From the NCBI GenBank assembly GCA_014526335.1, contig JACTAT010000108.1:610290-674289 (forward strand): a stretch of DNA of 64,000 bases. Reading direction: 5' to 3'. Positions within the stretch are counted from its first letter, which is position 1, and each line of letters opens with the position of its first letter. This DNA is from Chrysaora quinquecirrha (Eukaryota > Cnidaria > Scyphozoa > Semaeostomeae > Pelagiidae). A program made the position numbers and the translations under genes. Of the stretch, positions 10,546-22,700 are shown one piece after another. A model generated the notes under the pieces. That model did not search any database. It saw nothing but the letters and a program-made list of their open reading frames with translations, and had not been told where the DNA came from.

Positions 10546-10940
10546 TGGAATCGGATCCAAAAAACGCGGAATCAAAAAAACGGAATCTGTAGAACACGGA
10601 ATCAAAAACACGGAATCTGTAAAGAATGGAATCAAAATACGGAATCTGTAAAACACGGTAGCAAAAACACTGAATCCGTAAAACAGGGAATCAAAAACAC
10701 GGAATCAAAACATTGAAACTGTAAAACACGGAATCTGTAAAACAGGGTATCAAAAACATGAAATCTTTAAAACAGGGAATCAAAATACGAAATCTGTAAA
10801 ACATGGAAGCAAAAACACGGAATCTGTAAAACAGGGAATCAAAACACGGAATCTATAAAACAGGGTATCAAAAACATGGAATCTGTAAAACAGGGAATCA
10901 AAAGCATGTAATTTGTAAAACACGAAATCAAAAACATGGC
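10546..10940. repeat. Minisatellite of AATC-AAAAACACGG / AATCTGTAAAAC units
   Basis: About 390 bp alternates two short motifs, GGAATCAAAAACAC and GGAATCTGTAAAACA, giving a composite unit of about 28-32 bp repeated about a dozen times with drift. Neighbouring units differ by single-base changes (CACGG, CAGGG, CATGG). Confidence 0.9.
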
Positions 10941-11730
10941 TACTTATTGTCCTCAAAGTTGAATTGAAATGTAGTGGATTTCGTTAAAATTCATTTCCAA
11001 TAACATTCTAACTTAGAGCATCATGTTCTCAGCGGTGAAAAAATGGCCATCGTCAGGAATGGACCCTTCTATAATATCGTCTAAGCAAAATTTTATAAAC
11101 ATTGCATAAATCACATCAGTTTCTTGTGTTTTTATTCAATGAAAAATAAGATCATCAAAAGCTTCATGGTTTGAGAAAACGAAAACAAATAGAATTTGTT
11201 TGCTAACTACTATATATTCGACCACACATAATAGTTTTGTTTCTCTAAAAATAATTTTGTTCCTCTCTAAAGATGACCAATGGGATGTGTGGTCAGGTAC
11301 TCTGAAAAGATCCTTGATGAAAAATGTAGTGATAGAAAAGATTAAATTGATTCCCTGAGTACGGCTTCATACTGTGTAGTCAGATACTGCTATCCAGCCA
11401 GACTTCATGATTGCATTTTGAAAGTGTTTTGTTGGCTTTCAAATGCTCTCTTCGCAAACCTTTTTTAAAACGTTTTTGTTTTGCTTTGAATGAAACACAC
11501 TTCTGAGTTAGCTTTTGAAATCAGGTAATGACATTTTGTTTCAATTGAAAGGTTAAAGTATTAACACAATGCCATACATGCCAGTTGACTGAATTTTTCC
11601 TGTAAACATCAACGTTAGATATTTTTAGATCTAGAAAATTTGTTATTTCCCCTTAAATGGGGTGATCTAATAAATGTTGTCCTATGGCAAAATCATGTTT
11701 AAGGGTGGGTTGTTGAGGGCTGTCATTATG
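10941..11730. other. AT-rich intergenic DNA
   Basis: I see no gene or clear repeat. It separates the minisatellite from a partial copy of the promoter-like repeat. Confidence 0.35.
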
Positions 11731-11818
11731 CCTTAGTCTATTGTTTCGGTCTGTTTCTGACGTTCATACTCTGAGGAGTGTCAGACGAAAAAAGCTTTTA
11801 AGTATGCTCGAAAATGTT
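11731..11818 (+). repeat. Dispersed promoter-like repeat, partial copy 2
   Basis: It starts at CCTTAGTCTATTG, keeps the CTGAC-hairpin-GTCAG core and the AAAAAAGCTTTTAAGTATG block, and stops at about the ATG. It lacks the CCAAT and TATA parts and merges into the hexamer-like repeat. Confidence 0.8.
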
Positions 11819-12790
11819 AGTCTTAGTCCTAGTCTTAACCTTAAAAATTTTACTCTGAATGTTAATATTTATCTCGTCTTACACTAAAACTTAACTTAAT
11901 CTTGCAGATCTTCTCAACTTTATTGTTATCCTAATCATCATCTTCATATTAATCTTTAGTTTTAATCTTCATAAAGTGAACCCTAATCTTCAATTTAAAT
12001 TGTACAATTAAAAAATATTGAAGTCAATTAAATTGAAATTGATATTGAAAAGCATTTGAGATTTGTGGAAACGTTTTTAACATTCAAACAGACTTTTTAG
12101 TGTATTTGAATCCATAAAAACAAAGAACCCACAAGAATTGCTAATTTTCTTAGTTCTGAAAATATTCCTTTTGGTCAGCCCCGTTCCTTCTGTTTCTTCA
12201 GTTTTGTTCTTGTGTCATGTTCCTCAATCGTGACTGAGTCCTAGTCTTAAATTTAAATTTGATCTAAATATTGATGCTCATTTTGTCTTTAACTTAAATT
12301 AACAAGTTATCTTTATTTTAACCAAAATCTTAATCTTAATCCTAATCTTAATCTTCGTCTTAAACGTGAAACCCATCTTAAACGTGAATTTCATCTTTAT
12401 ACTAGTGTAAGTTTTAGTCTAAGTCTTAGTTTAAGTCTTATTCTTAGTCTTAGATTTAAACTTTAAATGAATCACAATCTAAATCTTAACCCTTTAGGGT
12501 GGCAGATCTGCTGCAAATTATTTTATCCATTCCAGAGTCTGTCTGGTCCGGAAAATAGCTTGATTTCACGTGTTTTCATTGATGTTAGTCTTCATCTAAA
12601 TCTCAATGTTGATCTTCGAGTTAAACTTAAAATTAAACTTAAACTTAAAATAAACCTGAAACTTAATCTTAAACTTAAACTTGATGTTCATATCAATCCC
12701 AAACTTAAAGTCAATTGTAGAACCAATCCTTAACCTTAATCTTTATCTTGATCTTACTCTTAATCTTTAGTATTCAGGATGACCCAGTTT
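11819..12790. repeat. Degenerate hexamer-like tract (CTTAAT / CTTAGT / CTTAAA)
   Basis: For almost 1 kb the sequence is dominated by drifting copies of CTTAAT, CTTAGTC and CTTAAACTTAAA. Blocks at 12310-12370, 12405-12460, 12620-12680 and 12730-12775 are the most regular. It reads as a decayed short-period repeat that expanded more than once. An open frame at 12467-12733 made of L-K-L-N-L-K is a by-product of the repeat. Confidence 0.8.
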
Positions 12791-13019
12791 CCTTGTCCTT
12801 TTCCTTAGTCCTGAAGTTATTTATGGTTTCTATCCCGCTCCTGGCTCCTGTTCCTCCTTCATTGGTGTTTTTCTCAGCCCAGTTCATTGGTCCAGGTTTT
12901 GACAGCATCATCTTTTCAAATCTGTGCAAAAATTTCGCTAGTCGTTTTACCATTTTAGTATATACAGAATTCAGCTTCAGGGAGACAGTTATCGGAAAGC
13001 GTTAAAATTCTTCTTAGTA
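12791..13019. other. Unique spacer before the satellite
   Basis: No motif or gene is seen here. The satellite begins abruptly near 13020. Confidence 0.3.
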
Positions 13020-15570
13020 TTACTAAGCCAACCGCTCTGCCTTTTCGCTAAAACAGTAGAAACTAATTGATGCAGCAAGCAGAATTTTCATGTCACTCAA
13101 AACCTAATCGCTCCGCTTTCACGCTGTTAAAAACAGTAGAAACTAATTGATGCAGCAAGCAGAATTGATGAATTTTAAAGTCACTCAACCTAATCGCTCC
13201 GCTTTCTCGCTGTTAAAAAACAGTAAAAAATATTTGATGCAGCAAGCAGAATTGATGAATTTTAATGTCACTCAAAACCTAATCGCTCCGCTTTCACGCT
13301 GTTAAAAACAGTAGAAACTAATTGATGCAGCAAGCAGAATTGATGAATTTTAAAGTCACTCAACCTAATCGCTCCGCTTTCTCGCTGTTAAAAACAGTAA
13401 AAACTAATTGATGCAGCAAGCAGAATTGATGAATTTGCTCCATTTTGGCTGTTAAAAAACAGTAGAAACTAATTGATGCAGCAAGCAGAATCGATGAATT
13501 ATTATGTCACTCAAAACCTAATCGCTCCATTTTGGCTGTTAAACAAGCAGTAGAAACTAATTGATGCAGCAAGCAGAATTGATGAATTTTAAAGTCATTC
13601 AACCTAATCGCTCCGCTTTCTCGTTGTTAAAAACAGTAGAAACTAATTGATGCAGCAAGCAGAATTGATGAATTTTAAAGTCATTCAACCTAATCGCTCC
13701 GCTTTCTCGTTGTTAAAAACAGTAGAAACTAATTGATGCAGCAAGCAGAATTGATGAATTTTAAAGTCATTCAACCTAATCGATCCGCTGTCTCGCTGTC
13801 AAAAAACAGTAGAAACTAATTGATGCAGCAAGCAAAATTGATGAATTTTAAAGTCACTCAACCTAATCACTCCGCTTTCTCGCTGTTAAAAACGGTAGAA
13901 ACTAATTGATGCAGCAAGCAAAATTGATGAATTTTAAAGTCACTCAACCTAATCGCTCCGCTTTCTCGCTGTTAAAAACAGTAAAAACTAATTGATGCAG
14001 CAAGCAGAATTGATGAATTTTAAAGTCATTCAACCTAATCGCTCCGCTTTCTCGTTGTTAAAAACAGTAGAAACTAATTGATGCAGCAAGCAGAATTGAT
14101 GAATTTTAAAGTCACTCAACCTAATTGCTCCGCTTTCTCACTGTTAAAAACAGTAGAAACTAATTGATGCAGCAAGCAGAATTGATGAAATTTAAAGTCA
14201 CTCAACCTAATCGCTCCGCTTTCTCGCTGTTAAAAAACAGTAGCAACTAATTGATGCAGCAAGCAAAATTGATGAATTTTAAAGTCACTCAACCTAATCA
14301 CTCCGATTTCTCGCTGTTAAAAAACAATAGAAACTAATCGATGCAGCAAGCAGAATTGATGAATTTTAATGTCACTCAAAACCTAATCGCCCCGCTTTCT
14401 CGCTGTTAAAAACGGTAGAAACTAATTGATGCAGCAAGCATAATTGATGAATTTTAATGTCACTCAAAACCTAATCGCCCCGCTTTCTCGCTGTTAAAAA
14501 CGGTAGAAACTAATTGATGCAGCAAGCAGAATTGATGAAATTTAAAGTCACTCAACCTAATCGCTCCGCTTTCTCGCTGTTAAAAAACAGTAGCAACTAA
14601 TTGATGCAGCAAGCAAAATTGATGAATTTTAAAGTCACTCAACCTAATCGCTCCGCTTTCTCGCTGTTAAAAAACAGTAGCAACTAATTGATGCAGCAAG
14701 CAGAATTGATGAATTTTAAAGTCACTCATCCTAATCGCTCCGCTTTCTCTCTGTTAAAAAACAGTAGAAACTAATTGCTGCGCAAGCAGAATTGATTAAT
14801 TTTGAAGTCACTCAACCTAATCGCTCTGCGTTCTCGCTGTTAAAAAACAGTAGAAACTAATTGATGCAGCAAGCAGAATTGATGAATTTTAAAGTCACTC
14901 AACCTAATCGCTCCGCTTTCTCGCTGTTAAAAGCAGTAGAAACTAATTGATGCAGCAAGCAGAATCGATGAATTTTGAAGTCACTCAACCTGATCGCTCC
15001 GCTTTCTCGCTGTTAAAAAACAGTAGAAACTAATTTATGCAGCAAGCAGAATTGATGAATTTTAAAGTCACTCAACCTAATCGTTCCGCTTTCTCGCTGT
15101 TAAAAGCAGTCGAAACTAATTGATGCAGCAAGCAGAATCGATGAATTTTGAAGTCACTCAACCTAATCGCTCCGCTTTCTCACTGTTAAAAACAGTAGAA
15201 ACTAATTGATGCAGCAAGCAGCATTGATGAATTTTAAAGTCACTCAACCTAATTGCTCCGCTTTCTCACTGTTAAAAACAGTAGAAACTAATTGGTGCAG
15301 CAAGCAGAATCGATGAATTTTAATGTCACTCAACCTAATCGCTCCGCTTTTTCGCTGTTAAAAAACAGTAGAAACTAATTGATGCAGCAAGCAGAATTGA
15401 TGAAATTTAATAACACTCAACCTAATTACTCCGCTTTCTCGCTGTTAAAAACAGTAGAAACTAATTGATGCAGCAAGCAGAATTGATGAATTTTAATGTC
15501 ACTCAACCTAATCACTCCGCTTTCTGGCTGTTAGAAAACAGTAGAAACTAACTGATGCAGCAAGCAGAAT
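13020..15570. repeat. Satellite array, about 30 units of about 86 bp
   Basis: The unit runs ACTAATTGATGCAGCAAGCA, GAATTGATGAATTTTAAAGT, CACTCAACCTAATCGCTCCG, CTTTCTCGCTGTTAAAAACA, GTAGAA. Each unit holds a small palindrome, CTGTT-AAA-AACAG. Variants recur in runs: ACTCAAAACCTAATC (+3 bp), GCCCCGC for GCTCCGC, and AAGCAAAATTG for AAGCAGAATTG. These runs suggest local unequal exchange. At about 13430 and 13530 shortened or altered units (CTCCATTTTGGCTGTT) occur. The period is not a multiple of three, and no long frame crosses it. It ends about 275 bp from the CEPT1-like stop codon. Confidence 0.95.
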
Positions 15571-15844
15571 TTTTATTAAAATATATTATGATAAGGACAC
15601 ACAGAATGTTTCGAAAAGAAAACTGTTATATATTACATAATCTGAAGTTAATAAAATGCTGCAATCAAATCTATATCGATAACTACAATCACAAAAGCAT
15701 TATCATTTGAATATCAAGATATACAGTTATGTTATGTGGATGACGTCAATCAAAAGAGTATATTAGAAATCAGAAAATTCTTTCAGAAAATACACTCTTC
15801 TGGGGAGGATGGGGAAAAGAAAAGGTTATACAGTCATTTACAAT
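15571..15844. other. 3' flank of the CEPT1-like gene
   Basis: This AT-rich stretch should hold the 3' untranslated region of the minus-strand CEPT1-like gene. TTTATT (AATAAA on the minus strand) occurs near 15572, right at the satellite edge; I cannot show it is used. Confidence 0.3.
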
Positions 15845-18289
15845 TCACTCAGATTTTTTATGCTCTTCTTTTTTATGTCCAATGCGAAACACCTCAATTC
15901 CAAAAGACCTACTGATTTCAAGGCATACTTGGCTGGAGAATATGACCAAATTCAAAGACACAAAAAACTAAAAAATAAAGCAAAATGATTAAAACAACAC
16001 TTGATAATATGGTTAATTGATAAAACTTACTGAGGTAAGGTAAGGCACTGTTCGGATGTTTCGGGAGAGCTTGACAAAACGTCCAATTATGCCTTACTGT
16101 TATTACTTAGTATAGAGGGCTGATTAAGAAGATATTTGAACATGCTGTTATCAGCAATTAGGTTAAATTTAGCAGTTTAATTTCATCCGCGAAATGCTGC
16201 AAGTACACAAGGCTTTAAATATAAAATTGCATCTCATGTACATACAGATATATTGACGACAACAATAAAGCATTCCCGGGGGAGAGTATTTAAACAATTT
16301 CAACGCTTAACGTAGCTACCACCAAATTTCATTTGATTCTGAACTGTATTTTCACCTAAATTTCATTCCTACTCACCAAAGCTCCGTAAAGAACAAGTCC
16401 CTCGTCTACGGAGATTGAAAAATAATTGATAAAGCTCAGCACAGCTGGTCCAAGCATGCAGCTGTCCAGCATGTCCAAAGGATACTTTGTCATCGTTGCG
16501 ATCTAAAAATAAAAAGAGATTCGCATTTACAGTCAAACCCCGTTAAAACAGCAATTCATATTTCTGTAAAACTGTTGAACTGGTATAACAGGGCTGCGTC
16601 CTATCGAAGAAAAAGATAATTTATGCAACGTCACCACTGAAAGAATTATGTGACACAAGCAGTCAAATATGAGGTGGGAAAACATTGGGTTGCTTTGAAA
16701 TTTGTTCGGTTTGTTGAAGGCTCACTTGCTTTGCGACAATATCGAAAATCAATGAGAAGATTCAACGTATGTTTCTTTTTACATTGCATGAGGTCACCAA
16801 ATTTCGATTAGTGTTCTTGAGAGAACCTTATAGGAAACATCTAACATCTGACGCAATGTGCGATGCACAAATATTCTAAAAAAGTTCCCCAGCCTGAATA
16901 TGGCGTTTTATCAGGTGCTTTCTAGATCACAAACAGCGGTGGGATGGTGGTAGCTACAATCATGGACATTAATTATGAGACAAAGTGCGAGAAAATGAAA
17001 CCTTTTTTCATCTGCCACCCCTTCCCCCCTTTTTTAATGTTGGAGACACAGCAAGAGTGTGGCAAGTGTACTCATGTTAGCTACCAATTCTTCAAAACTT
17101 AATAAGGGGAGAGGGGGGACGTGGTTTTACGTTTGATTTGTCTCAAAATATTTTGCCCATCAATGATTGTACATCAGGGTTACCAATACAAAAATAAAAA
17201 CTTTACTCATTCTAGTGAAATTTGTACACTAAAGATACACACTAAACAGAAAGTTCGTACACTAAACATACACAACAAGTATACAAAAGTCAAATAACAA
17301 AGAGATATGGGCAAGATTCAGTATTGAAATAAACTAAATCAAGCTGCACTGAAAATATTCGAGTGAAATCTTACACGATACAGTATTACATGAATGCAAG
17401 ACCAATAAATAAAAGATAGTTTCATTCTGCTTCCATTTCAATAAAGCATGGATTCATATGGTTGTATGTAGAATTATTACCTGAGTCCAAATTATCGCTT
17501 GTGAAACGAAAGCTAACACTAACACGAGACCGTTCAAACTAGGTGTTCTACTATACTGTGTAGATGTCAGGGTGGTGGAGCAGCAAAAACTAAAGACTCA
17601 GGGAATACGTCTATGTCACTGGCTGTTTCTGCCTTGCTGTGGAATCAGCAACTCAAAGACAGATTGCAAACAAATTCAAGACATTCAGCAATAGTCGGTA
17701 ACACACGGCAACAGCAAGCAACCAACAGGGACCCATGCTTGAGTGAACATAAAGCCATCGCTAAACAAGGAGACTTATCATGTGCAACACTGTATTCGGC
17801 ATGTTGCCCAGAGTGGCTAAACATGTGAGTGACAAGCGAGCAACATGTCCCCCAAGTCATTTACATGTTGCGGAGACAAGAAATGTTTCTGTTGTCTCCT
17901 AAAAACATTTGTGTGTCTCTTGCTACAAATTTTGTCACCTGTTACAAAATTTCTGAGGCGGCTAAACTGGGAGACACCGAGAGGACATCAATGTCGCGTG
18001 TGACATGTCTCCTAGTTTAGCCAGGCCTTTAGATGACATACCCACTGATACTGTATTATCTCTATTCTAGCTAACAGGTCTTTGGCATAACACTGATTCA
18101 GGTGTATGCAAAACTACAACAATTACTCACCACTAGTTTGCAGGTTAATTTTGCAATGGCCAATCCATACATCAATATTGCAACACAAGGTTCTTTTTGG
18201 AATATATTAGAATGTGAATGCTTGTAAACATAGAATAAACATGCAAGAACAATGCCAATCGGAACTGCAGGCGATAATACGCTTGTTCC
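15845..18289 (-). CDS. CEPT1: Choline/ethanolamine phosphotransferase, C-terminal three exons (partial)
   Basis: This family transfers phosphocholine or phosphoethanolamine from a CDP-alcohol to diacylglycerol, the last step of phosphatidylcholine and phosphatidylethanolamine synthesis, in ER/Golgi membranes. Three exons join in frame: 18289-18131, 16502-16377 and 15967-15845 (TGA at 15845-15847), each with AG acceptors and GT donors. They give 135 residues. The first exon reads GTSVLSPAVPIG, then KLTCKLV; the second MTKYPLDMLDSCMLGPAVL and DEGLVLYGAL; the third QVCLEISRSFGIEVFRI. This follows CEPT1 (GSSVLSP, KITNKLV-AHMTK, IDEYIVLWIAL, VCNQIASHLHICVFRI) closely. Only the last third of the usual 400 or so residues is here; the D-x2-D-G-x2-A-R catalytic motif would lie upstream, in the N gap or beyond it. 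CHPT1 is an equally close paralogue. SRP68 lies behind it on the same strand. Confidence 0.93.
16503..18130 (-). other. Large intron of the CEPT1-like gene
   Basis: This 1.6-kb intron holds no exon. A stretch at about 17600-18030 is rich in short inverted repeats (next entry). Poly-C and poly-G runs at about 17020-17110 are low complexity. Confidence 0.6.
17961..18022. repeat. Inverted repeat GCTAAACTGGGAGACA / GTCTCCTAGTTTAGCC
   Basis: Two 16-bp arms (17961-17976 and 18007-18022) with one mismatch face each other across about 30 bp. A third related motif, GTGGCTAAACATGTGAGTGAC, lies at 17812-17832. The arms may be the end of a non-autonomous DNA transposon that reaches back to about 17600; the other end is not clear. 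Confidence 0.5.
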
Positions 18290-18498
18290 CTGAAAAGCAG
18301 AATTGCTGTTGTTATTCTAAATGACCATAATTTATTAAAACTGCTTGATTAAACAGAAAGCTTCTAACTTCACAATCAACACAACTACCTACTTTCTAAA
18401 ATTTAAAAATAGCAGACTTCTAAATAAGCCGACGCAAAGGAGACCAAGTTTTGGGACATCAGCAATGCATTTCTATCAGATAGAGATGCTAAAAGCTG

Positions 18499-18998
18499 NN
18501 NNNNNNNNNNNNNNNNNNNNNNNNNNNNNNNNNNNNNNNNNNNNNNNNNNNNNNNNNNNNNNNNNNNNNNNNNNNNNNNNNNNNNNNNNNNNNNNNNNNN
18601 NNNNNNNNNNNNNNNNNNNNNNNNNNNNNNNNNNNNNNNNNNNNNNNNNNNNNNNNNNNNNNNNNNNNNNNNNNNNNNNNNNNNNNNNNNNNNNNNNNNN
18701 NNNNNNNNNNNNNNNNNNNNNNNNNNNNNNNNNNNNNNNNNNNNNNNNNNNNNNNNNNNNNNNNNNNNNNNNNNNNNNNNNNNNNNNNNNNNNNNNNNNN
18801 NNNNNNNNNNNNNNNNNNNNNNNNNNNNNNNNNNNNNNNNNNNNNNNNNNNNNNNNNNNNNNNNNNNNNNNNNNNNNNNNNNNNNNNNNNNNNNNNNNNN
18901 NNNNNNNNNNNNNNNNNNNNNNNNNNNNNNNNNNNNNNNNNNNNNNNNNNNNNNNNNNNNNNNNNNNNNNNNNNNNNNNNNNNNNNNNNNNNNNNNNN
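18499..18998. other. Assembly gap of exactly 500 N
   Basis: The run of N is exactly 500 bases, a typical placeholder, so the true size is unknown. A tRNA-derived SINE copy begins immediately to its right, a likely cause of the break. The 5' part of CEPT1 and the 3' part of SRP68 are both missing and both should lie here. Confidence 0.95.
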
Positions 18999-19153
18999 AT
19001 CCAGCTGACTCGTGGTGTCAGAAGCTCAGTGTGGTCAGGGTTCAAGCCCAGCCACGGTAGCGTCACAGCCAGGGTTGAGGTCTCGATTAGTTAACCTACT
19101 ACTGAGATCCTAACGACTGGCGCTAAAACACCATTTCACCTTCACCTTCACCA
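18999..19153 (+). repeat. tRNA-derived SINE family A, copy 1 (5' end in gap)
   Basis: It reads ATCCAGCTGACTCGTGGTGT, CAGAAGCTCAG, then GTCAGGGTTCAAGCCCAG, which contains a good RNA polymerase III B box (GGTTCAAGCC). CTGAC-TCGTGGT-GTCAG forms a 5-bp stem with a 7-base loop like a tRNA anticodon arm. A body (GAGGTCTCGATTAG, ACTACTGAGATCCTAACG) and a CACCTTCACCTTCACC tail follow. Confidence 0.85.
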
Positions 19154-19786
19154 GCTCAATCTACAAGAAGCTAATACAGTCCAACTGGTAAAACAACAAA
19201 AAGAAATTTAAGTCTACTTCTAAACGGTATAAAATGGTACAAGAGTACAAAATATAGTAATACAATACAGGTATAGTTATGATATACAGACAGCTGAGCT
19301 GATCATTAGATATGTAGCCAATTTTTGGGAGAAATTGTGTGCACAATTTGCAGCTGCATAGCTTGGCCTGGTTTCAGTAAATATCCTTGAAGAATTGCCT
19401 CTGAAAGTCAATGTATCAAGACGGTACCTAAGTATCAGGCCGGTTTTTCGATTTTGAAATGAGATGTCTGCATCTTTTGTTATATTTTTTATGAGTTGGA
19501 GAGATTTACAGAGTTTAAAGATGTCAATTCTGGTAAAAACTGGTAATTTGTGCTCCCTAAACATTTGTCGCTTTTTCCCTACTGCTACCACAGGATTTAT
19601 TCATCCCTACAAAGTGACACAGTCAATAGTGCTTGTTACACGTTCAATAGCCTAGAAATTGTTGTTTTATTGTTAAATTCTTTACAAAAATCGTGAAAGA
19701 CTGCTGAAGCTACTGATGGCTCAAGTTTACACAAGATTTGACCATGAAAAATTACTAAGGGTGTTCAATTTAAATTCAATTTTTAC
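19154..19786. other. Intron or intergenic DNA downstream of SRP68 exon 4
   Basis: SRP68 should continue here or in the gap, but I find no fifth exon on the minus strand. The sequence is AT-rich and unremarkable. Confidence 0.4.
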
Positions 19787-22700
19787 CTGAGATTCAAGCT
19801 TTGTTCTTGCATCAACTTTATCACAATCACATAAATTATGCAACTCTTCAGCATATGCTACAGACTTCTTCAATTTTCTTGTCATGTGAAATTTCTTTCT
19901 GGGCTCTGTGTTTGCCAACAACTTGAGCTCCATGGCATAGCTCCATACTCTTTCTGCATTCATGAGTGGAATCTGAAGATACCTAAGAAAGGAATTTTAA
20001 TAGAATTTATTTCTCATTGTAGTGTCACAATGTAGACATCATCAAATGAAGGTGAAGGTGAAATGGTGTATTTAGTGCCAGTCACTAGGATTTCAGAAGC
20101 AGGTGAATTGAGGAGACCTTAGCTATGACACTACACTGGCCAGGGCTCAAATCCCAACCTTGCAGGAAGCAGGAAGAATAACAAAATCTAAAAGAGTTAG
20201 GTGAAGGTTAAGACGAAATATTGTTTTAGCACCAGTTCCTAGGATCTGAGTAGAAGGTTAACGAATTGAGACCTCGACGCTGGCCGTGACGCTACCGTGC
20301 TGGGCTGGGCTCCAGCCATGACTTCACTGAGCTCTTGATACCACGAGTCAGCTGGATTACACCATGATGCCACAGCACCTTCACAGTTACTTGTTAAATC
20401 ATAGTTTAAAGTTGCTGTAAAGAGAAACTGGATATTTCATTCTAACCTAACATTGTTAACCATTTCCTTAGTGAGTTTCTTTCCCTTGTAGCCATGTCTT
20501 GAACCAAAGCAAAAATGCAGTGAATGTCTTATTCGGCCAAGTCTTCTTGCACAATATTGTCTGAAATAGAATGAAGAAAAATTATGCTTTCTTGACGTAC
20601 TGTGGTAAATTTACATTCCTAGAACATAATAGTGGAAGAATTTCATGAAAACATTATAGGTACAAAAACTGTTTTTGTCTGAGGCCTACTTCAAACGTTC
20701 AAACCTCTTTGAAGACCTCCAAACTGGAGGTGTTTTTTATCTTAAACCCTTAACTTTTATACTTTTGTACTTTATCAAACACCTTTCATTAGACTTTTAC
20801 TTGAATTTTATTGTGCACCTGTAATTAGACTTTTATTTGTTTATCTCAGACATAATTTTATAGTTTTGAATTTTGGCAAGCTTACTTACTTACATTGGGA
20901 TAGATTGCACCATGCTAATAATAGTCTGATACAGCCAGGCTCAACACTGATATGACAATTGATTCAGATGTTGTGCCATGCCCATTTTCTATGTATTTTC
21001 TTGCCTCAGTTATATAGGACAGGGTTGCAAGTAAGCTTTCGACACATTTTGCCTAACCTCCTCTACTCCCCCAACTCCCTTTTGCTCAACCTGCTAAGAT
21101 TTTTTGCCCAACCAATCGTGGTCATTTTGCCTAACCTGCAATGACAACAGATCTGTGCCATTGGATATTATATGGGTACCATTAGATAGCGTTTAAACCG
21201 GAATGGACACTAAGGGTTGTTGAGTTAACTCAGGAACCGACCAAATTATTGAGCATGCACAGTTGTTCAAGTTTAATCGTGTTTTGTTGTTTAGTTGTTG
21301 TTTTTGTTTAATCACCTTTTGTTCAGTGCTGCAACTGTTCTGAACCTGCTCTTAGTGTTGACACGACACCGATACGGGAACAGATCCAAATGGTTCTGAT
21401 TCTAAAGCGTAGCAAAAAAGAAAGCTACCATTCCCTATAAACGAGGTCTTAATGAGCGCATTTGATACAGCAAGGTGACCAACTGGTAAAATCTCTTTCT
21501 CTCTCCTAATTATATTTGGAACAAAACTTCGCTGTAGTATTTCAATGTCTTGTACCACTCAAAGAAATGACCTGAAAAATCTTTACCAAAATAAGTCCAA
21601 TAATGTTACCTGTATCTTTGGTAATCACCATGCCTGAGGCCATGACGCTGCTGTGCCTCCTTTATAAGTGGAAGAACTGCAATATTGTCAAGAAAAACCT
21701 TATTTTAATGGAACGTTTAAAGAAGGATAAAACATTAAAACTATTATCAAGTCACCAAGTCACAAAGATCCTGTCAAACGTTTCAATACCCTCAGTTTAG
21801 GGAAAGTTTTTTAAGGTTAGCACCATCGCACCAGTAACCGAACATGATCCCCTACTGAATGGTTCATAAGATTCATTCAAAACACAGTCTGCAGAGTATG
21901 GCACCGTTTAGTGCAAGCTGTATTTTGCTAAATGTTTTTGTAAGTCAATCAATTTTTTAATTTTCACTTTGTTTTTAAGTGTTTGGTTTTTGTGGTGGTT
22001 ATCTATTGCTCTTCGCACTCATCACATTGTGGTCCTTTTGTCTTGCCTAAGTTTCTAATGGCTCAATTAAACACCATTTACTGTACATGAAATTTTTAGA
22101 GAATGGGAATCAGGAAAATCAGGAAACAGTGGGAATCAGTGGAAAATGCAGGAACATAGGTGAATGAGTAGGAACTACAGGAAACAAATGGAAACCAAGC
22201 AGGAATCAGTGGAAATTATTGCAAACAGGGGACAACAAGTGAATTTCAAGGTGGAAAACGAAGTTGAATTATCTGAAGGAATCAGAGCTGCCCAGTGGGT
22301 AAGGTGAAGGTGATATGGTGTTTTAGCAACAGTCGCTAGAATCTCAGTAGTAAGTTAACTAATCGAGACCTCGACCCTGGCTGTGACGCTACCATGGCTG
22401 GACTCAAACCCTGACCACACTCAGCCGGAAGATTCTAGGTGGATTCAGTGAGAACAAAAATGAACAAAGGAGAACAGGGCCGAAATTAGTGGCAGTTCTA
22501 TTCTGTTCTATGCAATCTCGAAGGCATGATCTTTTTCTTTAATCATCCCCCATCCTGATATCCTGGTATGTTTTGAAGAGATCTAAGTGTACTATGACAA
22601 AATTACGAGCTTGAACTGCACTTTTCACAGCCAGGGGAATCTTCAAAATGTCAGAAAAGCAAGGTCATGTGCCTTTCTTTTGCAAATTTTTTAATAAAGG

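Noticed and set aside
12467..12733. Frame of Leu-Lys-Leu-Asn repeats
   Set aside because: It arises from the CTTAAA hexamer tract, with no start context or splice signals.
13020..15570. Direct repeats that resemble a CRISPR array at first sight
   Set aside because: Units are contiguous 86-bp repeats with no unique spacers, and the DNA is animal nuclear; it is a satellite.
17613..18020. Possible gene between CEPT1 exons
   Set aside because: Short frames only, on both strands, in an inverted-repeat-rich intron; looks like transposon debris.
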